A stretch of 7,308 nucleotides of DNA from positions 1 to 7,308 of the forward strand of contig JBGAIO010000110.1 in NCBI GenBank assembly GCA_044225415.1. The letters are read 5' to 3'. The notes beneath the pieces are model-generated. The model was given only the letters and a program-made list of their open reading frames with translations. It did no database searches and was not told the DNA's origin. The DNA comes from JALORV01 sp044225415 (lineage in GTDB: Bacteria; Pseudomonadota; Gammaproteobacteria; Burkholderiales; Burkholderiaceae_F). Of the stretch, positions 5,580 to 7,308 are shown in pieces (position 1 is the stretch's first letter; the number at the start of each line of letters is the position of its first letter). A program made the translations under genes and the position numbers.

Positions 5580-7100
5580 CTATAAACCGAGTTCGTTCCA
5601 GATCGCATCGACGCGCGCCTTCGTCGTCGCGTCCATCGCGATCGGACGGCCCCATTCGCGCGTCGTTTCGCCCGGCCACTTGTTGGTCGCGTCGATGCCC
5701 ATCTTGCTGCCGAGCCCCGATACCGGCGAGGCGAAGTCGAGGTAGTCGATCGGCGTGTTGTCGACCAGCACGGTGTCGCGCAGCGGGTCGACGCGCGTCG
5801 TGATCGCCCAGATCACGTCTTTCCAGTCGCGCGCGTTCACGTCCGCGTCGACCACGACGATGAACTTCGTGTACATGAACTGCCGCAGGAAACTCCACAC
5901 GCCCATCATCACGCGCTTCGCATGGCCGGCGTACTGCTTGCGGATCGACACGACCGCCATCCGGTAACTGCAGCCTTCCGGCGGCAGGTAGAAGTCGGCG
6001 ATCTCGGGGAACGTGCGCTGCAGGATCGGCACGAACACTTCGTTCAGCGCCACGCCCAGCACGGACGGCTCGTCGGGCGGCTTGCCGGTGTAGGTCGAGT
6101 GATAGATCGGATCGCGCCGCAGCGTGACGCGATCGACCGTGAACACCGGGAACCAGTCGCGCTCGTTGTAGTAGCCGGTATGGTCGCCGAACGGGCCTTC
6201 GAGCGCGTGCTCGTACGCCGATGAAGGCCGCGGTGGCGCACCGGCCGAGGGCGGTGCGGGGTTCGCTTCCAGCCGGATCGAACCCTCCAGCACGATCTCG
6301 GCCCCGGCCGGCACCCGCAGGTCGCTGCCGACGCATTTGACCGTTTCCGTCCGCCCGCCGCGCAGCAGGCCGGCGAACTGGTACTCGGACAGGGTGTCCG
6401 GCACCGGCGTGACGGCGCCGAGGATGGTGGCTGGGTCCGCGCCGAGCGCCACCGCGATGGGGAAAGGCTGCCCGGGGTGGGCCAGCGCGTGGTCGCGGAA
6501 GTCCAGCGCGCCGCCGCGATGGGCCAGCCAGCGCATGATCAGCCGGTTGCGGCCGATCACCTGTTGTCTATAGATACCCAGGTTCTGCCGCGCCTTGTGC
6601 GGGCCGCGGGTCACGACCAGGCCCCAGGTGATCAGGGGGCCGGCGTCGTCCGGCCAGCAGGTCTGGATCGGCAGCCGGCCGAGGTCGACGTCGTCGCCTT
6701 CCCAGACCACGGCCTGGCAGGGCGCGCCGTTCACCTCCTTCGGCGCCATGTCCCACAGCGCGCTCTTCAGCAGGGCCACCTTGCCGAGGGCGTCGCGCAG
6801 GCCCTTCGGCGCCTCGGGCTCCTTCAGGCTGGCCAGCAGTTCGCCGACCTCGCGCAGCGCAGAAACATCCTTCGCCCCCATCGCGCGGGCGACGCGGGCA
6901 GGGGTTCCGAACAGGTTGGCCAGCACTGGCATGTCGGATGCTTCAGGCCGTTCGAACAGCAGCGCGGGGCCGCCGGCCCGTAGCGTCCGATCGCTGATCT
7001 CGGTGATCTCGAGCCGGGGCGAGACCGGCGTACGGACGCGGCGCAGGTCGCCGGAGGCTTCCAGCTGGGCGATGAAGTCCCGCAGGTCGCGATATTTCAT
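5580..7100 (-). CDS. ubiD: 4-hydroxy-3-polyprenylbenzoate decarboxylase UbiD
   Basis: UbiD removes the carboxyl group of 3-polyprenyl-4-hydroxybenzoate during ubiquinone synthesis, using prenylated FMN supplied by UbiX and a divalent metal; it works in the cytoplasm or at the membrane surface. The protein has 506 residues (E. coli about 497). Diagnostic stretches are LPIQTCWPDDAGPLITWGLV (143-162), RQNLGIYRQQ (171-180, cofactor/metal region), IMRWLAHRGGALDF (188-201), EGPFGDHTGYYNERD (301-315, with the conserved acidic residue of the active site), PPEGCSYR, YAGHAKRVMMGVWSFLRQFM (390-409) and SPVSGLGSKMGIDATNKWPG (458-477). Near-identity to proteobacterial UbiD separates it from Fdc1 and other decarboxylases of the superfamily. 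A Pro/Ala-rich insertion at about 279-298, before EGPFGDH, is longer than in E. coli. The ATG at 7100 is chosen because MKYRDLRDFI is the canonical N-terminus; an in-frame ATG at 7142 would add 14 unlike residues. No clear Shine-Dalgarno sequence is seen. ubiX is not in this window. Confidence 0.96.
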   Translation of the reverse strand: MKYRDLRDFIAQLEASGDLRRVRTPVSPRLEITEISDRTLRAGGPALLFERPEASDMPVLANLFGTPARVARAMGAKDVSALREVGELLASLKEPEAPKGLRDALGKVALLKSALWDMAPKEVNGAPCQAVVWEGDDVDLGRLPIQTCWPDDAGPLITWGLVVTRGPHKARQNLGIYRQQVIGRNRLIMRWLAHRGGALDFRDHALAHPGQPFPIAVALGADPATILGAVTPVPDTLSEYQFAGLLRGGRTETVKCVGSDLRVPAGAEIVLEGSIRLEANPAPPSAGAPPRPSSAYEHALEGPFGDHTGYYNERDWFPVFTVDRVTLRRDPIYHSTYTGKPPDEPSVLGVALNEVFVPILQRTFPEIADFYLPPEGCSYRMAVVSIRKQYAGHAKRVMMGVWSFLRQFMYTKFIVVVDADVNARDWKDVIWAITTRVDPLRDTVLVDNTPIDYLDFASPVSGLGSKMGIDATNKWPGETTREWGRPIAMDATTKARVDAIWNELGL

Positions 7101-7132
7101 GGAGGCCACTAAGTGCTTACTTACTTTGCTGT

Positions 7133-7142
7133 GATGCAACAA
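7133..7142. repeat. 10-mer GATGCAACAA, copy 1 (ubiD-proximal)
   Basis: Exact copy of the 10-mer at 7188-7197, 55 bp apart start to start and in the same orientation (TTGTTGCATC on the ubiD strand). This copy falls just downstream of the TACACT box, where a bound protein would cover the probable transcription start. Confidence 0.5.
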
Positions 7143-7187
7143 GTGTATGATTTTAAAGCATTTCCGCGATTTGCGCGAGGCGGTGCC

Positions 7188-7197
7188 GATGCAACAA
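7188..7197. repeat. 10-mer GATGCAACAA, copy 2 (ubiD-distal)
   Basis: Second exact copy of GATGCAACAA. It lies about 57 bp upstream of a transcription start predicted from the TACACT box, and 35 bp upstream of the -35 box of the rightward promoter. It could therefore serve either direction of this divergent region. Confidence 0.5.
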
Positions 7198-7232
7198 CCC
7201 GCCCCGCCGGTCGGAAATGCCGCAGATTCGGG

Positions 7233-7260
7233 TTGACCGTCGCCGCCTCGACCCTAAAAT
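7233..7260 (+). promoter_or_regulatory. Sigma70-type promoter reading rightward out of the window
   Basis: TTGACC (7233-7238, five of six matches to TTGACA) and TAAAAT (7255-7260, five of six matches to TATAAT) are separated by 16 bp. It is the best promoter in the window. Transcription would start near 7267. The remaining 41 bases hold no convincing gene start, so the gene it serves lies beyond the right edge, divergent from ubiD. Confidence 0.6.
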
Positions 7261-7308
7261 CCGGCCCGCTGAATGGCTGAACTCCGCTGACCCCGCACCG
7301 ACGGGTCC

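Larger units (their letters stand above)
7101..7200 (-). promoter_or_regulatory. ubiD upstream control region
   Basis: This stretch is clearly AT-richer than its surroundings (about 7110-7165). On the minus strand two -10-like boxes occur, TAAAAT (plus 7150-7155) and TACACT (plus 7142-7147); neither has a recognisable -35 at 16-18 bp. An interrupted palindrome, TAAG-TG-CTTA, lies at 7110-7119, just upstream of the ubiD ATG. The lack of a -35 together with the repeated 10-mer suggests a factor-dependent promoter, which is inference. Confidence 0.45.

Noticed and set aside
7101..7142. Upstream ATG at 7142 as the true ubiD start
   Set aside because: It would add 14 residues not found in the family and overlap the promoter-like region; MKYRDLRDFI is the canonical N-terminus.
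7273..7290. ATG after the rightward promoter as a gene start
   Set aside because: It runs only five codons to TGA; at most a leader peptide, which cannot be supported.
1..7308. tRNA, rRNA, CRISPR array, insertion sequence, prophage or defence genes
   Set aside because: None was seen: no spaced repeat array, no terminal inverted repeats or transposase motifs, and nearly all sequence is taken up by recognised housekeeping genes.

Overview
This is a high-GC chromosomal window with ordinary housekeeping content. The best-supported origin is a betaproteobacterium, perhaps of the Rhodocyclales or Burkholderiales. That placement rests on the GC-rich codon use, on a gene order (RNase II-family gene, TonB-family gene, aroE, mtgA) that I recall from betaproteobacterial genomes, on a UbiD very close to the proteobacterial enzyme, and on -10 elements of the form TANAATC. 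No genus can be fixed from the sequence alone.

Left part, + strand (1-3742): the window opens inside an RNase II/R-family exoribonuclease (3' part only). It continues with a TonB-family energy transducer, shikimate dehydrogenase (aroE) and monofunctional peptidoglycan glycosyltransferase (mtgA). The TonB-like gene has its own -10-like box directly upstream, preceded by a cluster of GATCG repeats. aroE starts 12 nt after the TonB stop and mtgA 57 nt after aroE, so these three probably form one transcription unit.

Middle (3743-5341): after a 100-nt gap holding a -10-like TAGAAT and a GC-rich hairpin comes mgtE, a CBS-domain Mg2+ channel. As written it is split by a frameshift at about 4809-4814, exactly between the cytosolic sensor part and the membrane pore. 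The two halves together make about 498 residues, a normal MgtE length. This is either a recent inactivating mutation or a sequence error.

Right part, - strand (5348-7100): ubiD (ubiquinone pathway decarboxylase) is followed 13 nt later by a 72-residue KTSC-domain protein, forming a tight two-gene operon convergent with mgtE. Only 6 nt separate the mgtE and KTSC stop codons. Upstream of ubiD (7101-7308) lies an AT-richer control region with a repeated 10-mer GATGCAACAA. After it comes a good sigma70-type promoter pointing right, out of the window, towards a gene not included here.

Functionally, aroE feeds chorismate synthesis, from which 4-hydroxybenzoate and ubiquinone derive, and UbiD acts later in that same route; mtgA, TonB and MgtE serve the envelope. 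I found no mobile element, CRISPR, tRNA, rRNA or defence system. I see no convincing evidence of an undescribed system; the items worth a second look are the mgtE frameshift, the ubiD upstream repeat pair, the UbiD Pro/Ala insertion and the TonB variant architecture.
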